From NCBI GenBank assembly GCA_030432235.1, contig JAUIHT010000006.1, positions 310,001 to 374,000 on the forward strand: DNA of 64,000 nucleotides. The letters are read 5' to 3'. The notes under the pieces were generated by a model. The model was given only the letters and a program-made list of their open reading frames with translations, was not told where the DNA came from and ran no database searches. This stretch comes from Verrucomicrobiia bacterium (GTDB taxonomy: Bacteria; Verrucomicrobiota; Verrucomicrobiia; Opitutales; Cerasicoccaceae). The translations under genes were made by a program, and so were the position numbers. Positions within the stretch are counted from its first letter, which is position 1; every line of letters begins with the position of its first letter. Below, piece by piece: positions 62,476-64,000 of this stretch.

Positions 62476-64000
62476 TTATTCCGTCAACTCACGGCTGACT
62501 CCACCGCCAGGGGTAACGATGATCGGATTCTGGAAGAGCTGGTTGGGCTCAACATTGCGCAGGCGCTGACGCTGCGGGGAACCCCCGGGGCTGATCAGGT
62601 TGGCCGTAACGAAGATGAGCAAATTACGCTTTTGGGAGGACTCACCTTTGTTCTGGAAAAGACGACCAATAAGCGGGATGTCACCCAATACCGGCACCTT
62701 GTCGTTAACCGTGAGCACTTCTTCGCGCACCAAACCACCAATGACGACCGTGGCACCGTCGTAAACGGTCACCTCAGTACGCACGGCACGAGTCGAGAAG
62801 ATGGGCTGGAAGAAGCCGGAGGGCACGGTGACCGTGGTGTTGTTCGAAATAGCGATGGAGGGACCACCGTACTCGACGAAGCCTTCGAACTCGGTCACGC
62901 GGGGCTCGAGCTTGAGAGAGATATTTTCATTCTCTTCCACAGTCGGGGTGACTTCCATTTCCACACCGACATTACGCACGGTGAAGTCCTGCGGCGTACC
63001 AGTCGTGATGGTGACACCAGCGGAACCGCCGCCATCGGCGTTACCGGTACCGACTTCGGATTCGATGTCACCGTAGTTTTCCGGATAGCGCAGTTCCTGA
63101 GCCACCACGATCTGAGCGGTACGGCCAGAGAGCACAGTCAGGCGCGGAGAACTGAGCAGGTCACTGCCTTCTTCCTGGGAGAGGGCATTGATGACTAGGT
63201 CAACGTTCACGCCATTGATAATACCGAAGGTGGTAAAGATGCTGGAGGCGCCGGTGCCCAAATCGATAGCATTCGGGATGGTCGGGGCCGACAGGTCAGA
63301 ACTGATGATCGTCTGGTTGCCCTGGATGACCTCGAGAGGCAGGGTACCGGAGCGGTTAACCGCAAAAGCCGATGAGAGGGAGCGGTTATCCGTGGCAAAC
63401 ATTGTCTTGGGCACATTGATGGCATTACCATTGGCATCGTAGGTGGTACCGACGCTGCCGCTATTGATGTCCCAGGAGAAGCCGAGCTCATCAAGTGAAC
63501 CCTGCTGAACTTCCATGAACTTGGCCTCGATTTCGACCTGTTTGGGCTGGTCGTAACGGCGCAGAATGTTGCGCATCTTCTCAAGATTGCGAGCCGTCTG
63601 GGTGACGATGAGCTGAGTGCCGTCAAAGGCGAGGCTGCTGCCAGGAGTGCCTTCGAAGTCGATGCCCGCACGCTGGAAGAAGCTCTTAAGCGCCGCTTCG
63701 GTATCGCCCGAGGAGGGGCCGGAAGGAGCAGCTGCTGCCGGAGCAAAGGGGTCGGCTGCGCCGCCGCCGCCACTGCCGCCTTCTTCAAAGCCGGTCAGAC
63801 GGATAACGACACCACGCGAAATCGGGAAGAACTCGGTTTCCATGGTGAGGTCGCCGCTGCCCTTGGTAACGATAACAGCGTCGTTCTTGACATCCCACTG
63901 GTAGCCAACGGTTTCGACTGTAAAGTCGAGGACCTTATCCAGGGTCAGATTGCGCAGGGTAATGCTGACAGGCGGATCCTGGCCAGCAGGGGCCAGTAGC
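62476..64000 (-). CDS. Type II secretion/type IV pilus secretin, partial
   Basis: The frame continues past the ATG at 63843 to the window edge: LLAPAGQDPPVSITLRNLTL followed by DKVLDFTVETVGYQWDVKND, a secretin N-terminal domain, so the true start lies outside. The C-terminal secretin domain carries the family signatures: VEIEAKFMEVQQGSLDELGF, LSQEEGSDLLSSPRLTVLSG, VYDGATVVIGGLVREE and VPVLGDIPLIGRLFQNK. This is the outer-membrane channel of type II secretion or type IV pili, most like the Verrucomicrobia-specific form. It may be the pore used by the giant pseudopilin-like proteins in this window. It lies 71 bp upstream of the giant protein gene, possibly co-transcribed. Confidence 0.93.
   Translation of the reverse strand, partial: LLAPAGQDPPVSITLRNLTLDKVLDFTVETVGYQWDVKNDAVIVTKGSGDLTMETEFFPISRGVVIRLTGFEEGGSGGGGAADPFAPAAAAPSGPSSGDTEAALKSFFQRAGIDFEGTPGSSLAFDGTQLIVTQTARNLEKMRNILRRYDQPKQVEIEAKFMEVQQGSLDELGFSWDINSGSVGTTYDANGNAINVPKTMFATDNRSLSSAFAVNRSGTLPLEVIQGNQTIISSDLSAPTIPNAIDLGTGASSIFTTFGIINGVNVDLVINALSQEEGSDLLSSPRLTVLSGRTAQIVVAQELRYPENYGDIESEVGTGNADGGGSAGVTITTGTPQDFTVRNVGVEMEVTPTVEENENISLKLEPRVTEFEGFVEYGGPSIAISNNTTVTVPSGFFQPIFSTRAVRTEVTVYDGATVVIGGLVREEVLTVNDKVPVLGDIPLIGRLFQNKGESSQKRNLLIFVTANLISPGGSPQRQRLRNVEPNQLFQNPIIVTPGGGVSRELTE

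Overview
The window looks like a chromosome segment from a marine or particle-associated Verrucomicrobium (Opitutae-like). The clues are several type I sulfatases, PEP-CTERM sorting signals, giant prepilin-type proteins of the 'Verru_Chthon cassette protein A' kind, a Verrucomicrobia-type secretin, and many large secreted proteins of unknown function. The lineage is inferred from these families, not from a marker gene.

Backbone, left (1-12193): the start of a zinc-type dehydrogenase (partial), a sulfatase, two paralogous secreted proteins (one with a PEP-CTERM tail, one without), a giant pseudopilin-like protein with a small secreted partner, a decayed rve-type insertion sequence, a 642-residue secreted protein, and an IS1182-like transposase remnant that ends exactly at a tRNA fragment.

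Island (12194-55933, about 43.7 kb): the last 48 nt of tRNA-Pro(CGG), including CCA, occur as a perfect direct repeat at 12194-12241 and 55886-55933. Just inside, a second 32-bp direct repeat (12310-12341 and 55750-55781) looks like integrase arm-type binding sites. A tyrosine recombinase sits beside the left end; a Rep-like gene and a small possible DNA-binding protein sit beside the right end, so these genes would be neighbours on an excised circle. The cargo (14.4-47.9 kb) is a glycan-utilization locus: three sulfatases, an alpha/beta hydrolase, a TRAP transporter, an autotransporter-like PEP-CTERM protein, beta-propeller, beta-helix and lectin-like secreted proteins, two very large unknown carbohydrate-active proteins, and an operon joining a GH4 enzyme, a giant pseudopilin with its partner, a PL22-like propeller and an (alpha/alpha)6-barrel enzyme. 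A LacI-family regulator closes the cargo. A 14-bp palindrome with a central CG (TGwACwCGwGTwCA) lies upstream of the key cargo operons and, in weaker form, of the regulator itself, so I infer one regulon. Secreted sulfatases and lectin-like enzymes would trim a sulfated, probably uronate-containing polysaccharide, TRAP would import acidic sugars, and the leaderless GH4, propeller and barrel proteins would finish the job inside the cell. A ferredoxin-P450 chimeric relic suggests that an oxidative demethylation step has been lost.

The right part of the island (48.6-55.7 kb) is plasmid- or phage-like: an XRE regulator, a lipoprotein, two GYF-domain membrane proteins, a DUF932-like protein, a RecB-type nuclease, a replication initiator-like protein and a possible excisionase. 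No conjugation, capsid or packaging gene was recognised.

Backbone, right (55934-64000): the intact tRNA-Pro, a PolA-type 5'-3' exonuclease, a 1834-residue secreted multidomain protein, and a secretin of the type II secretion/type IV pilus kind that runs off the window.
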